From Aequorivita sp. CIP111184 (GTDB lineage: Bacteria; Bacteroidota; Bacteroidia; Flavobacteriales; Flavobacteriaceae), in the NCBI RefSeq assembly GCF_900489465.1, contig NZ_UEFQ01000013.1, positions 1-64,000 of the forward strand: a stretch of DNA of 64,000 nt. The letters run 5' to 3'. The notes below the pieces were generated by a model. That model was not told the DNA's origin and made no database searches. It saw only the letters and a program-made list of their open reading frames with translations. Below are positions 1 to 9,383 of the stretch, in pieces. Made by a program: the position numbers and the translations under genes. Within the stretch, counting starts at the first letter, position 1. Each line of letters begins with the position of its first letter.

Positions 1-183
1 GAAAAATACCACGGGGTCGATACTCTTCTGGCCGCTGTCGCCATAAAAGTCCCTTGTAAGTGCATATAAGTACTCTAGGTCCAGAGCCGACCGGAGCCGA
101 CGGTAAAAATTGTCCTCTGGAACGCGCTCGCTCAAACGGAAATCGTTGAAGAGCTTTTCTTGGTAGATCTTTTTTCCTTGCAT
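1..183 (-). CDS. IS1182-family transposase, N-terminal part (cut by window edge)
   Basis: The minus strand from an ATG at 183 is open to the window edge and encodes 61 residues. The stretch FRLSERVPEDNFYRRL followed by a tyrosine-rich helix and GQKSIDPVVFF is what I recognise as the N-terminal region of IS1182-type transposases of Bacteroidota, which carry a DDE catalytic core further downstream (outside the window). The protein would cut and rejoin the ends of its insertion sequence. The upstream terminal inverted repeat was not identified. The gene may be intact beyond the edge; only the start is seen. An insertion sequence here fits the attC-like element and gene fragments that follow. Confidence 0.75.
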   Translation of the reverse strand, partial: MQGKKIYQEKLFNDFRLSERVPEDNFYRRLRSALDLEYLYALTRDFYGDSGQKSIDPVVFF

Positions 184-205
184 ACCATGAAATTAAGGAA
201 AATTG

Positions 206-352
206 CTAACTTGTGCAACAGGCACAACGGCTATAGTTCATTGCGGCGGAATTTTCTGCCGAAAATTCTCGCCATTTTTGCTATCTTTCGGCTACAGCGG
301 AAAACTCCTTCGGACATTTTCCGCAACAAACCATAGCCAAACCGTTAGCGTC
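206..352 (+). repeat. attC-like imperfect palindrome (integron cassette recombination site candidate)
   Basis: The stretch starts with GCTAAC (206) and ends with GTTAGC (about 346-351), which are exact reverse complements. Inside them GGCTATAGTTCATTGCGG pairs with CCGCAACAAACCATAGCC with a few mismatches, and there are unpaired bases on one side (AAA and CCG). About 75 bases lie between the arms. This layout of R/L boxes, unpaired bases and a variable central loop is the known shape of attC sites. The core boxes do not exactly match the class 1 consensus (GTTRRRY), so this is called attC-like. No integron integrase is seen, so it would be a lone site or part of an integrase-less cassette cluster. 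Confidence 0.5.
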
Positions 353-382
353 CATTTTACGAAAATCCCAATAAAATTCACA

Positions 383-1108
383 ATGACAAATTCATTTATA
401 GCTTTTTTTGACATCCTCGGATTTAAAAATTTAGTAGAAAAAAATAGCCACGAGGACTTAAAAATAATTTACGAAGATATGATTTATCAAAGTCTTGAAC
501 TAGCCGAGAAATATTGGAATATGATTTATCCAAATATTACTCCTAATGAAGAAAAGAAAACATTGGATATCCAAACTTACGTCATTTCGGATAGTATTAT
601 TTTTATACAAAACTCTATTACCGAGAGAGGTTTATTGTATTTGATTTCCGTTTGCAAAGTTTTTCTAAGCGCAACAATGGGAGACGGAATTCCCTTGCGA
701 GGAGCAATTTCTTTTGGACCAGTAACAATTGAAAATAAAAGAGGGACAACCGTATTTGGACTTGGCCTCACCAGAGCCTATGAACTAGAATCACAACAAC
801 AATGGTCGGGAGCAATAATAGATAAAGAATGTTTTGAAATTATTCCGCAAATCGAAAAACATTCTAAACTTATCGATAGATTATTACAAAATAAAATAAA
901 CCCATTAATCGTAAAATATATGGTTCCGTTAAAAACTGGCTTATCGGAACAATTTGCGTTTGATTGGACAGAATATGCATTTTTGAAAACCGAAAAAGAT
1001 ATTGAAAATGCATTTTCGGCTAATAAAAAAGAAACTACAGATCCAAGTATTAAAATTAAGATCATGAATACAAAGGAATTTTTTCTTAAAATGAAAAACA
1101 GCCGCTAA
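383..1108 (+). CDS. Hypothetical protein with nucleotidyl-cyclase-like motifs
   Basis: A 241-residue protein. I start it at the ATG at 383 and not at the first in-frame start at 203, because the upstream part lies inside the attC-like palindrome and reads as non-protein sequence. Near the N-terminus FFDILGF, then ISDSIIF (about residue 65), then LRGAISFG and GLTRAYELE, recall the degenerate class III cyclase-fold proteins in which an aspartate after FxD and the SDS motif would bind metal. I see no proof of catalytic activity. It sits between an attC-like site and a CCGCTAACC sequence just before and after its stop, so it looks like a gene cassette. Function unknown; the cyclase-like call is weak. 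Confidence 0.55.
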   Translation: MTNSFIAFFDILGFKNLVEKNSHEDLKIIYEDMIYQSLELAEKYWNMIYPNITPNEEKKTLDIQTYVISDSIIFIQNSITERGLLYLISVCKVFLSATMGDGIPLRGAISFGPVTIENKRGTTVFGLGLTRAYELESQQQWSGAIIDKECFEIIPQIEKHSKLIDRLLQNKINPLIVKYMVPLKTGLSEQFAFDWTEYAFLKTEKDIENAFSANKKETTDPSIKIKIMNTKEFFLKMKNSR

Positions 1109-1156
1109 CCCTAGCTAGCGCTAGCGTCACGATCGTGCCAACTCTAAACAAATAAA

Positions 1157-1324
1157 ATGTTCACAACAACCCAAATAAAAGAAGGCCACAGCAAAGTATA
1201 TTCAATTAACAGTAAACAATTATCAATTATCAATTATCAATTATCAAAATTAAAAGCTAAGAGCGAAAAGGAAATAGGGATTTCTGATTTGTTATTTACA
1301 AAATTGTTTACTGCTCATTGTTAA
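1157..1324 (+). pseudogene. Truncated DUF1398-like gene start followed by TATCAAT repeats
   Basis: The first 14 codons read MFTTTQIKEGHSKV, which resembles the usual start of DUF1398 proteins (about 130 residues in full). After that the reading frame runs into four copies of a TATCAAT-type repeat (about 1218-1246) and unrelated sequence, stopping after 55 codons. I infer that a DUF1398 gene was truncated here and its 3' part replaced by low-complexity DNA. The rest of the interval up to 1408 is AT-rich with inverted copies of TTAACAATGAGC/AACAGTAAACAATT-type words and holds no other gene. Confidence 0.35.
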
Positions 1325-1408
1325 TTGTTTATTGTAAAATTTTTCATTAACCATTATACATTAATCATTCAAACCAGCGTTATATAGATTCATCAATCTA
1401 AAATCACT

Positions 1409-2509
1409 ATGCTACAACGCTTTTTTATCTTCTGCTCCGGCGCAGACACCGCCATCCTAGACGAATGTTCCCCCGGGGAACGCACAAAATACGCCGGCAT
1501 TGGCGCTACCGTTTTCTTTACCGCCGTTATGGCAACCATTGCTGGGGCTTATGCACTTTACACTGTCTTTGACAATTATTACTCCGCCATTTTCTTTGGA
1601 ACTATCTGGGGATTATTAATTTTCAATCTAGATCGGTTTATCGTTTCCACCATCAAAAAAAGAAACAATTTCTTTGATGAATTAATTCAAGCCTCCCCGC
1701 GAATCGCGTTGGCAATAATCATAGCCATAGTTATCTCAAAACCTTTGGAAATGAAAATTTTCGAAAAGGAAATCAACCAAGTGTTGCTTACCGAGAAAAA
1801 CGAAATGACCCTCGCCAACAAAGATCAGTTGGCGCTACAATACACACCATCCGTTACAGCATTAGAAACTGAAATTGAGGGTTTAAAAAAAGAAGTAAAC
1901 GATAAAGAAGCCGAAGTAAACGCCCTTTACGATACTTACATAACCGAAGCCGAAGGAACTGCCGGTACCCAAAAATTAGGCAAAGGCCCAGTCTATAAAG
2001 AAAAACGCGATAAACACGATGCAGAACTCGCCGCATTGGCAGAACTGAAAAAAACAAACGCAGAAAAAATCACTGCTGCCGAAGCACAAATAGCAACCCT
2101 CGCCACTGAATACAATACAAAAGTGGCAGACACCCAACCTGTAATTGACGGCTTTGATGGTTTGATGGCGCGCGTAAATGCTTTGAATAAACTGCCGTGG
2201 TTGCCGTCGCTATTTATCTTTTTATTGTTTTTGGCGATTGAAACCTCGCCCATACTTGCTAAACTTTTGTCTCCTAAAGGAGCATACGATTTAAAGTTGG
2301 AAGAACAGGAAAGCGCATTAAAATCTTGGGTAACCCAACAGAAAGCACAACGGGATGTACTTGTAACCACAGACCGCGACATAAACAACAGAGTATACGC
2401 AGACATAGCCGAAGAACAGGAACTCTACGACTACAAACGCAAAAGAGCCCGCGAATTGATGCAGATGCAGGCGGATGCGTTTTATAAAAAACAAAAAAGC
2501 GTTTTATAA
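1409..2509 (+). CDS. DUF4407 domain-containing membrane protein
   Basis: A 366-residue protein that begins MLQRFFIFCSGADTAILDEC, the typical opening of DUF4407 proteins. Hydrophobic segments lie at about residues 30-55, 60-80 and 95-115, followed by a long charged, alanine- and glutamate-rich region (about 130-255) that should form a coiled coil, then one more membrane segment (about 270-290, SLFIFLLFLAIETSPIL) and a charged tail. The family is of unknown function and found in the inner membrane of Bacteroidota and others. The ATG at 1409 is chosen because the family motif starts there. A hairpin with a T-rich tail follows the gene. Confidence 0.85.
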   Translation: MLQRFFIFCSGADTAILDECSPGERTKYAGIGATVFFTAVMATIAGAYALYTVFDNYYSAIFFGTIWGLLIFNLDRFIVSTIKKRNNFFDELIQASPRIALAIIIAIVISKPLEMKIFEKEINQVLLTEKNEMTLANKDQLALQYTPSVTALETEIEGLKKEVNDKEAEVNALYDTYITEAEGTAGTQKLGKGPVYKEKRDKHDAELAALAELKKTNAEKITAAEAQIATLATEYNTKVADTQPVIDGFDGLMARVNALNKLPWLPSLFIFLLFLAIETSPILAKLLSPKGAYDLKLEEQESALKSWVTQQKAQRDVLVTTDRDINNRVYADIAEEQELYDYKRKRARELMQMQADAFYKKQKSVL

Positions 2510-2532
2510 TTATTTTTTTTAGCCAAGTTTGA

Positions 2533-2577
2533 GGGACGAAATTTTAACGTGATGTTTAATTTCGTCCTTCTCTTTTT
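2533..2577 (+). terminator. Rho-independent terminator after DUF4407 gene
   Basis: GGACGAAATT (2534-2543) and AATTTCGTCC (2558-2567) form a perfect 10-bp stem, followed by TTCTCTTTTTC. The position directly after the DUF4407 stop and before the next gene supports a terminator. Confidence 0.7.
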
Positions 2578-2612
2578 CTGTATTATTGTTAGTCAATTCT
2601 CTACTAAAAGTC

Positions 2613-5600
2613 ATGACTAAAACCACCCGCGAAGAAGTTTCAAAAATTGCCTACGAGCATTACAACATTTCAGCTGAAGTATCAGGACTAGATGGCTATG
2701 TTGATGAAAACTATCTGCTGAATACAATTTCAGACAAAAAATTTCTACTTAAAATTTCTTCCGAAGAAAATCTGGAGCAATTGGATTTTCAGATTCAAAT
2801 CTTGAAATATCTTTCAATAAAAAATCTTGCTATTTCGCTTTCCGAAGTTGTTCCAAATAAAGAAGGAAGTCTGCTGTCAAAACTTCCAAATAATAAAACC
2901 GCAAGAGTATTAAGTTGGCTTCCTGGCCGTCTTTGGGCAACTGTAAATCCAAAAACCGAAAGTCTCCGAAATAGTTTGGGTGAGGCCGCAGGAAGTTTGA
3001 CAATAGCGCTACAAGATTTTGAACATCCTGAGGCACACAGAAACCTTGATTGGGATTTGGCTAATTCTGCTTGGACAAACGCGCATACAAATCGTTTTTC
3101 AGGGAAACAAAAAGAGATTGTACAATACTTTCAAAATGGTTTTGAGGAGATTCAAACAGCATATAAAAACCTTCCAAAAAGCATTGTTCACAATGATTTG
3201 AACGATTACAATATTTTGGTTTCCGAAGATTTAAGCAATCCAAGCGTAACAGGTTTAATTGATTTTGGCGACTCGGTTTTCACTCAAACCATCAATGATC
3301 TCGCTATTGTTCTGGCATACGCAATTATGGATCTGCCCGATCCACTTTCCGCCGCTTTGGAAGTTATAAATGGGTATAACAAACACTACAAGCTTTCAGA
3401 AAAGGAACTGGAATGTTTGTACACTTTAGTTGGAATACGGCTCGTTACAACCGTGACGAACGCTTCCCTTAAAAAAGAAGAGTTTCCGAATGATGATTAT
3501 TATGTAATAAGTGAAAAACCTGCTTGGGATTTACTTGAAAAATGGTTTCAACTAAATGAAGATTTCGCCTACTATTCTTTTCGTAATGCCTGCGGATATT
3601 CCGCGCATCCATTGGAGGAAAAATTTAAAAACTGGGCTAAAAGCAATCAGGTTTCCTTAAAAACGATGTTTCCAACGCTTGCTTTTGAAAAAGTTGTAAA
3701 TCTCGATATGAGTGTTGGCAGCACACTTCTTGGCAATCCTTCGGAATACAGTGATGCAGAGGTTTCAGAATTCAAGCTAAAGCAATTTCAAAAGCACCAT
3801 CCCAAAACAATTTTGCTCAATGGATATTTGGAAACGCGTCCTTTTTACACCACCGAAGCTTTTAAAAGCGAAGGCAACAACGGTCCGCAATACCGCACCG
3901 TACATTTGGGAACAGATTTTTGGACACCCGCACAAACACCCGTCCACGCTCCTTTTGATGCAACCGTAAAAATAATACACCACAACAATTACGATAAGGA
4001 TTATGGCCCGATGCTTATTTTGGAACACACTTTTGAAGGGGCAACCTTTTATTCGCTTTACGGACATTTAACGCTTACATCGCTTGATATTTTAAAAGTT
4101 GGACAGACTGTGAAACAAGGCGACCTCATCGCTTACATTGGAGCTCCAAACGAAAACGGAAGTTGGGCGCCGCATCTACATTTCCAACTTATTTTGGATC
4201 TTTTGGGGAATAGTGAAAATTTCAACGGCGTGGCTTTACCGTCAAAAGTTGACGTTTGGAAAAGCATCTGCCCCGATCCAAATTTTATTTTTAAAGAGGA
4301 ATTAAATACTTCCAAAGAAAAGATTTCAGAAGAAAATTTAATCAATTTCAGAAAAGAACATTTAGGAAAAGGCTTGAGTCTTTCCTATGATAAACCGTTA
4401 CACATTGTTCGCGGCGAAGGTGTTTATTTGATAGATATTGAAGGAAGAAAATATTTAGACACTGTAAACAACGTAAATCACGTAGGCCATCAGCACCCAA
4501 AAGTAGTTGCGGCCGGACAAAAACAAATGGCGGTTTTGACTACGAATACTCGCTATTTACACGAAGAAATTATTGCGTACGCTGAAGCTTTACTGAAGAA
4601 ACTTCCACCGCATTTATCGGTAATCCATTTTGTGAATTCAGGCAGCGAAGCCAACGAGCTTGCATTGCGAATGGCAAAAACAGTTACTGGCAATAAAGAT
4701 TTTTTAGCAATTGAAGTTGGCTATCACGGAAATACGAATGCTGCAATAGATGTAAGTTCCTATAAATTTGAAGGCGAAGGCGGTTTCCCAAAACCTGAAA
4801 CAACGCATATTCTTCCACTTCCCGATTCTTATCGTGGAAAATATTCAGGAGAAAATTGTGGCATTGAGTACGCAAATCACGCCAAGGAAATCATTCAAAA
4901 TTTAAAAGCCGAAGGAAAGGAAATCGCCGGTTTTATTGGCGAAACTATGATTAGCTGTGGCGGACAAATTGTTCCCCCAAAAAATTACTTCAAGGAAGTT
5001 TATAAACACGTTCACGAAGCTGGTGGAATTTGTATAGCCGATGAAGTACAAACTGGTTTCGGACGTATGGGTAAAACCTTTTGGGCGTTTGAGCTTTACG
5101 ATGTTCAGCCAGATATTGTAACTATGGGCAAACCCGCTGGGAATGGCCATCCGCTTGCGGTGGTTGCGTGTACAAAAGAAGTTGCGGAAAAATTCAATAC
5201 GGGAATGGAGTATTTCAACACCTTTGGCGGAAATCCCGTTTCCTGCGCTATTGGTCGGGCGGTTTTGGAAGTTGTTGAAGAAGAAAATCTGCAAGAGAAT
5301 GCGCTAATTGTTGGAGGATTTTTAATTGCTGAATTGAAAAGCCTTCAAACGCAATTTTCTATAATTGGTGATGTGCGTGGCGAAGGATTATTTTTAGGTT
5401 TTGAATTGAATGATTCAAACAAGAATCCGTTGCCAGAACACGCTTCCTATTTAGCGAATAGAATGAAACAACTCGGCATTTTAATGAGTATTGATGGCCC
5501 AGACCACAACGTTTTAAAAATAAAACCGCCAATGGTTTTCAGTAAAGCGAATGCAGAAGAACTTATTTTGAGACTAGAAGCTGTTTTTGCGGAGGATTTT

Positions 5601-5615
5601 ATGTTTCTAAGTTAG
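2613..5615 (+). CDS. Three-domain fusion: APH-type kinase, M23 peptidase and class III aminotransferase
   Basis: A 1000-residue protein; the ATG at 2613 is preferred over the TTG at 2586. Domain 1 (about 20-310) is an aminoglycoside-phosphotransferase-type kinase with [10 protein letters not shown] (catalytic loop) and GLIDFGDS (metal-binding). Domain 2 (about 415-545) is an M23-type peptidase fold with HLGTDF, YGHL and HLHF zinc-site motifs. Domain 3 (about 570-1000) is a PLP aminotransferase of class III with [10 protein letters not shown] and a lysine in TMGKPAGNG. Fusions of this order are annotated as aminotransferases, and the last domain resembles ethanolamine-phosphate phospho-lyase-like enzymes. 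A plausible role is phosphorylation and then PLP-dependent breakdown of an amino alcohol, but the substrate is not shown. It stands alone in the plus strand. Confidence 0.85.
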   Translation: MTKTTREEVSKIAYEHYNISAEVSGLDGYVDENYLLNTISDKKFLLKISSEENLEQLDFQIQILKYLSIKNLAISLSEVVPNKEGSLLSKLPNNKTARVLSWLPGRLWATVNPKTESLRNSLGEAAGSLTIALQDFEHPEAHRNLDWDLANSAWTNAHTNRFSGKQKEIVQYFQNGFEEIQTAYKNLPKSIVHNDLNDYNILVSEDLSNPSVTGLIDFGDSVFTQTINDLAIVLAYAIMDLPDPLSAALEVINGYNKHYKLSEKELECLYTLVGIRLVTTVTNASLKKEEFPNDDYYVISEKPAWDLLEKWFQLNEDFAYYSFRNACGYSAHPLEEKFKNWAKSNQVSLKTMFPTLAFEKVVNLDMSVGSTLLGNPSEYSDAEVSEFKLKQFQKHHPKTILLNGYLETRPFYTTEAFKSEGNNGPQYRTVHLGTDFWTPAQTPVHAPFDATVKIIHHNNYDKDYGPMLILEHTFEGATFYSLYGHLTLTSLDILKVGQTVKQGDLIAYIGAPNENGSWAPHLHFQLILDLLGNSENFNGVALPSKVDVWKSICPDPNFIFKEELNTSKEKISEENLINFRKEHLGKGLSLSYDKPLHIVRGEGVYLIDIEGRKYLDTVNNVNHVGHQHPKVVAAGQKQMAVLTTNTRYLHEEIIAYAEALLKKLPPHLSVIHFVNSGSEANELALRMAKTVTGNKDFLAIEVGYHGNTNAAIDVSSYKFEGEGGFPKPETTHILPLPDSYRGKYSGENCGIEYANHAKEIIQNLKAEGKEIAGFIGETMISCGGQIVPPKNYFKEVYKHVHEAGGICIADEVQTGFGRMGKTFWAFELYDVQPDIVTMGKPAGNGHPLAVVACTKEVAEKFNTGMEYFNTFGGNPVSCAIGRAVLEVVEEENLQENALIVGGFLIAELKSLQTQFSIIGDVRGEGLFLGFELNDSNKNPLPEHASYLANRMKQLGILMSIDGPDHNVLKIKPPMVFSKANAEELILRLEAVFAEDFMFLS

Positions 5616-5636
5616 CGATCACTCTCAGATTAAAGT

Positions 5637-6671
5637 CTAAGAATCATTCTTTTTTATTAAATGTGCATAAGCTTCCATCCCTTTAGTATGCTCAAAGATT
5701 ACATTAAGCACACCTATTATTGGCAAGGCAATAATGGCACCCACCATACCCCACAGCATTGAGAAAAGAATAATGCCGAACACCGTTATAAAGGGGTTCA
5801 AGTTTGTTTCATCACCAATAATCCACGGAGTAAGAATATAGTTTTCCACCAATTGCGCTGCTGAAATCACACCAATCACTATAAGCGCTGGAGTGGCGCC
5901 TGAATATAAATAAGACAATATTACTGCAATACCGCCACCTATAATATTACCAACATAAGGTATTATGGAAAAAAGCGCTGCAAACACCGCCAAAAAAAGT
6001 GCGTAAGGAACGGAACCTAACGTAAAACCAAGATAATATATCCCGAATAAAAATATCATAATCTTACCTTTCCCAAAAAGATAGCTACTAATTATTTTTG
6101 AAGACTCACTTAAAAGAGAGTTCATTGCAGCGGGATTGGAAGTAATTTTTTTAAAGAAATTAATAAACATTTTCTTCTGCATCAATAAAAGAACGATATA
6201 CACAAAAATTATAAGCGATTGCGAGAGTAAGTTTATTAATGAAGATAAAAAGACACCCGCCACACTTTGCGCCTTTTCAATCAACCGTTTGTTATTTTCA
6301 ATATAATCCTTATAGTCCCAATTTAAATTCTGATTAGCCCACTCAGACAAGCCGTTCAGTTTTTCTGCTGCTTTTTCTTTTATAGTAGGCCAATCGCCCG
6401 CCATTGTATTTATCTGTGAACCTATAAGCCACGTTAATAGCAAAAAAATTACAATCATTAAGATAATAGATAATGTAATTGCCAACCAGTTTGGTAATCC
6501 CCATTGCTTAAATTTTTTGGTAGGTTTATCTAAAAGAACAGCGATAATTGCTGCAACAAATAGGGGCATTAATAAGCTAGACCCAACGTATAGAATTGCC
6601 AAAATGCTTCCCATAATTAGAAAAGCTTTTATTAAATAACTGCCGGAAATATTTATTTTGGAATCGCTCAA
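5637..6671 (-). CDS. AI-2E family transporter (PerM/TqsA-like)
   Basis: A 344-residue polytopic membrane protein, with hydrophobic segments near the N-terminus (about 12-45), at about 60-85, 150-170, and several from 200 to 325. The C-terminal half shows the family pattern IIPYVGNIIGGGIAV and NPFITVFGIILF. The family includes TqsA, linked to export of autoinducer-2, and PerM-like sodium/proton antiporters, so the transported substrate cannot be told from the sequence. The start codon at 6671 is TTG; the next ATG (about residue 21) would remove the expected first residues of the family. It converges on the aminotransferase fusion gene. Confidence 0.85.
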   Translation of the reverse strand: MSDSKINISGSYLIKAFLIMGSILAILYVGSSLLMPLFVAAIIAVLLDKPTKKFKQWGLPNWLAITLSIILMIVIFLLLTWLIGSQINTMAGDWPTIKEKAAEKLNGLSEWANQNLNWDYKDYIENNKRLIEKAQSVAGVFLSSLINLLSQSLIIFVYIVLLLMQKKMFINFFKKITSNPAAMNSLLSESSKIISSYLFGKGKIMIFLFGIYYLGFTLGSVPYALFLAVFAALFSIIPYVGNIIGGGIAVILSYLYSGATPALIVIGVISAAQLVENYILTPWIIGDETNLNPFITVFGIILFSMLWGMVGAIIALPIIGVLNVIFEHTKGMEAYAHLIKKNDS

Positions 6672-6870
6672 AAGATGGTTTTTTGGTTAAAATTTTGACT
6701 TTTTGCCTCTGCTCTTTTTGTAAATTTAGTAGAAAATTTTCTATTCTCTAATCGGTGCTTTCATTTATGTAAATTGACTTTGCAATTTTTAAAACTATAT
6801 TTACTTCTAATCTTTTAGCTTTTGCTCCTTTATTAGATCATTCACAAAGACAGATTCAAAATTGTAACTT

Positions 6871-7299
6871 ATGAAAAAACTACTCATCCTTTTCTGTTTA
6901 ATTGCAACTTTAAATAGTGTTGCACAAACTGAAGCTTCAGACAAAGAAGCAATTCTTTCTGTGCTCAAAATACAACAAGAAGCCTGGAATCAAGGTGATT
7001 TGGAAGGATTTATGGAAGGTTATTGGAAAAGTGATTCCTTAAAATTCTACGGTAGCAAAGGAGTTACAAATGGGTGGCAAAAAACGTTAGACAATTACAA
7101 AAAAGGATATCCTTCAAAAGAATACACAGGTAATCTTAATTTCACAATTGAAGCTGTTACCAAAATTGAAGACAATTCATATTATGTAATGGGCCAGTTC
7201 CATTTGGTTCGCGATGCAAAAAAGGCGAATGGAGTCTTCCTGATTATCTTTCGAAATATTGAAGGTGAGTGGAAGATTATTGCAGATTTAAGCTGCTAA
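6871..7299 (+). CDS. Secreted NTF2-like (DUF4440/SnoaL-type) protein
   Basis: A 142-residue protein with a clear signal peptide (KKLLILFCLIATLNSVAQ, cleavage expected near residue 19). The rest follows the DUF4440 pattern: an N-terminal helix with AWNQGDLEGFMEGYW, then strands with KFYGSKGVTNGWQ and GVFLIIFRNIEGEWKII. This small alpha+beta barrel family forms dimers with a pocket; members range from steroid isomerases to binding proteins, and here the function is unknown. It is probably periplasmic. Its stop overlaps the stop of the opposite-strand hydrolase gene by four bases. Confidence 0.8.
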   Translation: MKKLLILFCLIATLNSVAQTEASDKEAILSVLKIQQEAWNQGDLEGFMEGYWKSDSLKFYGSKGVTNGWQKTLDNYKKGYPSKEYTGNLNFTIEAVTKIEDNSYYVMGQFHLVRDAKKANGVFLIIFRNIEGEWKIIADLSC

Positions 7300-8291
7300 T
7301 TTCCTTTTATTCGTTCCCAAAGATCGGAGAGTAATTTTTTGGCATCGCGCGTATCTTTTGGCTCTTCGGTAACTTTTAATTCGTTTCCCTCTTTTTCTAG
7401 CCGAAAACTGAAAGCGTATTTCTCAGCACGTTGATCTACGCTCATCATCCCAAAACGAAGGTCGTTTAAATAGATGCCATCTTCTTTTATAGAAATGGTA
7501 TACCACCCCTTTGTAATTTTTATAAGCCTTTGTACTTTGTCTTCTTCCCTAAAATCTCCAAGGGATTCGTGGTTTTTTGGATGTGAGGAAAACTGAATCG
7601 GTTTTGTGTCAAAAAAAGAGTAATCGCCTATCAAAAATGCATCCTTAGTTTCCACATTAGCCGTCCACAAAATTGTATTCAGTGGGCTGGGTTTGGTTTC
7701 CAAAGCAGCATAGGGAATGTTTTGCTGGTCTAATGCGGTTTCAAATTTATTATATGTTATTCCTTTCAGAATTATGGTGAGTGCCATATAAGCACTACTA
7801 ACAATCAAACCTAGATTATTAAATCTTCGTCTTTTAATACTTCCCCTTTTTTGAAACATCGCCAAAATCAAAAACATTAAAAATGGCAGTGTATAAAGAG
7901 GATCGATTACGAAAATATTTTTATATGCCAGCCGGAGATCAAATGGCCAAAATAACTGAGTGCCCCAAGTGGTGTGTGCGTCCAGCAATGGATGTGTTAC
8001 GAAACACAGAAACCAAAACCACGACCATTCCTTTAAACTCGCACGTTTGTCCCAAAGCGAAAGCAACCAACCAAACAGCAATCCAAAAACTACAGCAAAA
8101 ACTATAGAATGTGTAAATCCCCGATGGATTTCTAAAGCGGAAACGGTATCGGTAAAATAGTTTGCAATTACATCTAAATCTGGGATAGTTCCGGCAATAG
8201 CGCCTAAAACCATTGCTTTATTACCGATCTTTTTTCCCAAAACTGCTTCGCCAACGGCGGCGCCCAAAACAATCTGAGTTACTGAATCCAT
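7296..8291 (-). CDS. Metal-dependent hydrolase-like membrane protein (YdjM/DUF457 family)
   Basis: I start this 331-residue protein at the ATG at 8291 (MDSVTQIVLGAAVGEAVLG); the 16 extra residues available upstream do not fit the family. Conserved histidines and aspartates appear in AGTIPDLDVIANYF, HRGFTHSIVF and CFVTHPLLDAHTTWG, and there are several membrane segments in the first 190 residues. These motifs match the inner-membrane family often named metal-dependent hydrolase (YdjM-like). The C-terminal 140 residues are soluble. Substrate unknown. Monocistronic by appearance, convergent with the NTF2-like gene. Confidence 0.85.
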   Translation of the reverse strand: MDSVTQIVLGAAVGEAVLGKKIGNKAMVLGAIAGTIPDLDVIANYFTDTVSALEIHRGFTHSIVFAVVFGLLFGWLLSLWDKRASLKEWSWFWFLCFVTHPLLDAHTTWGTQLFWPFDLRLAYKNIFVIDPLYTLPFLMFLILAMFQKRGSIKRRRFNNLGLIVSSAYMALTIILKGITYNKFETALDQQNIPYAALETKPSPLNTILWTANVETKDAFLIGDYSFFDTKPIQFSSHPKNHESLGDFREEDKVQRLIKITKGWYTISIKEDGIYLNDLRFGMMSVDQRAEKYAFSFRLEKEGNELKVTEEPKDTRDAKKLLSDLWERIKGN

Positions 8292-8400
8292 TCGGAAATA
8301 TTTTTTATTGCGAAGCCGTGAAAATACGCACTTCTTCAATATAAAAAAAGAATGCTATTTTAAAACATCCTTTTTAAAAATACTTACTTTTTTTTAAGTT

Positions 8401-9225
8401 TTATTTTGAAATTTCAGCCACTAAAGTATAGGCAGAATCACCGTGGACTCCAGTGAAATATTTGCTCCATTTTTTCCCTCTTCGTTCTCCCGAATCTCCT
8501 GGCCAAGCTTGACCAATCAATTCCCCATTTCTGTCAAACATTTTTTCCATATCGCACATTGAATCCACAAAAAAGGCTTCCACAAATTCTGTTTTGTCAC
8601 TTCCCCAAGCGTGAACATTGGGATAATATCCTTTTATGTATTCGTTCTTAGAAACAACCTTTGCGAAATTTTCAGCGCGCATTTCGTCGAATTCTTTTTG
8701 TGTACCATCCTCAGGAAAAGTGAAATAAGTTTTTCTGATATAAAGAACCAAATCTTTAGTGTTATCCTGTGAAATTAATTTGGCGCCATCTATGGGAGCG
8801 TAAATTTCGTCAGAATGGTTTACCGAGAAATAATCATCGCGTTTTTTAAAAAAAGCTGTTCTTGCTTTTTCATCGGGCCACGCTTGTTTTGCAAGTTCTT
8901 CACTTCTTTCAGCTGCCTTATCCATAGCCTCCCAAGATGGATAGGTCTGTACATATAGCACTTCAGAATTGTCCGGAGTAAAAAGATGTGTGTAATAGGA
9001 TGCCGAAGTAATGTACTGATTTTTGCTCAATATTTTTTGCAAATACTCCTTTTCCAAAGCTTTCCAGGCATCCATGCTGAAATCTTCTTTTTCCATATTC
9101 CAATGCATCGTTGTAGCTGAGAGATACTTTGGGCGATTATTTTCATTTTGTGCGAACACACTAAAATTCAACAGTAACATAATTGATACTGTTGCAATAA
9201 ACTTAAGGTTGGTGGTTGTTTTCAT
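8401..9225 (-). CDS. Secreted protein with two repeated ABM-like halves
   Basis: A 274-residue protein with a signal peptide (about 1-25, ending FSVFAQ). The mature part looks like two copies of one ~115-residue unit. Copy one contains KILSKNQYITSASYY and AKQAWPDEKARTAFFKK; copy two contains KVVSKNEYIKGYYPN and IGQAWPGDSGERRGKKW. The spacing of these matching blocks suggests a duplicated dimeric alpha/beta barrel (antibiotic-biosynthesis-monooxygenase-like) fold, but this is inference. No catalytic residue is recognised. It lies downstream of the DUF457 gene start and before a strong hairpin. Confidence 0.7.
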   Translation of the reverse strand: MKTTTNLKFIATVSIMLLLNFSVFAQNENNRPKYLSATTMHWNMEKEDFSMDAWKALEKEYLQKILSKNQYITSASYYTHLFTPDNSEVLYVQTYPSWEAMDKAAERSEELAKQAWPDEKARTAFFKKRDDYFSVNHSDEIYAPIDGAKLISQDNTKDLVLYIRKTYFTFPEDGTQKEFDEMRAENFAKVVSKNEYIKGYYPNVHAWGSDKTEFVEAFFVDSMCDMEKMFDRNGELIGQAWPGDSGERRGKKWSKYFTGVHGDSAYTLVAEISK

Positions 9226-9338
9226 AATCCCATATAATTAAATTAGTATAAATATTAAAATTGATTACTATTTAATGTTTGGGGCAAACAAAAGAAACGA
9301 ATAAGTGAGGAGAGGAGTGAGGAATTATAAATATAGTT

Positions 9339-9383
9339 AAAAAAACTATAATTATCACAAAAACAGATAATTATAGTTTTTTT
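9339..9383. terminator. Bidirectional AT-rich hairpin terminator
   Basis: AAAAAAACTATAATTATC (9339-9356) pairs perfectly with GATAATTATAGTTTTTTT (9366-9383). It has A-tracts on one side and T-tracts on the other, so it can act in both directions. It directly overlaps the stop of the MutS-like gene on the minus strand. Confidence 0.7.

Noticed and set aside
203-382. N-terminal 60 codons of the long ORF starting at 203
   Set aside because: They lie within the attC-like palindrome and read as low-quality protein; the ATG at 383 fits the family-like start better.
1218-1246. Short tandem TATCAAT repeats taken as a CRISPR or regulatory array
   Set aside because: The repeats have no spacers and are low-complexity; they look like common AT-rich intergenic DNA.
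7883-8160. Plus-strand ORFs inside the DUF457 gene
   Set aside because: They are antisense shadows of the hydrolase gene with no motifs.
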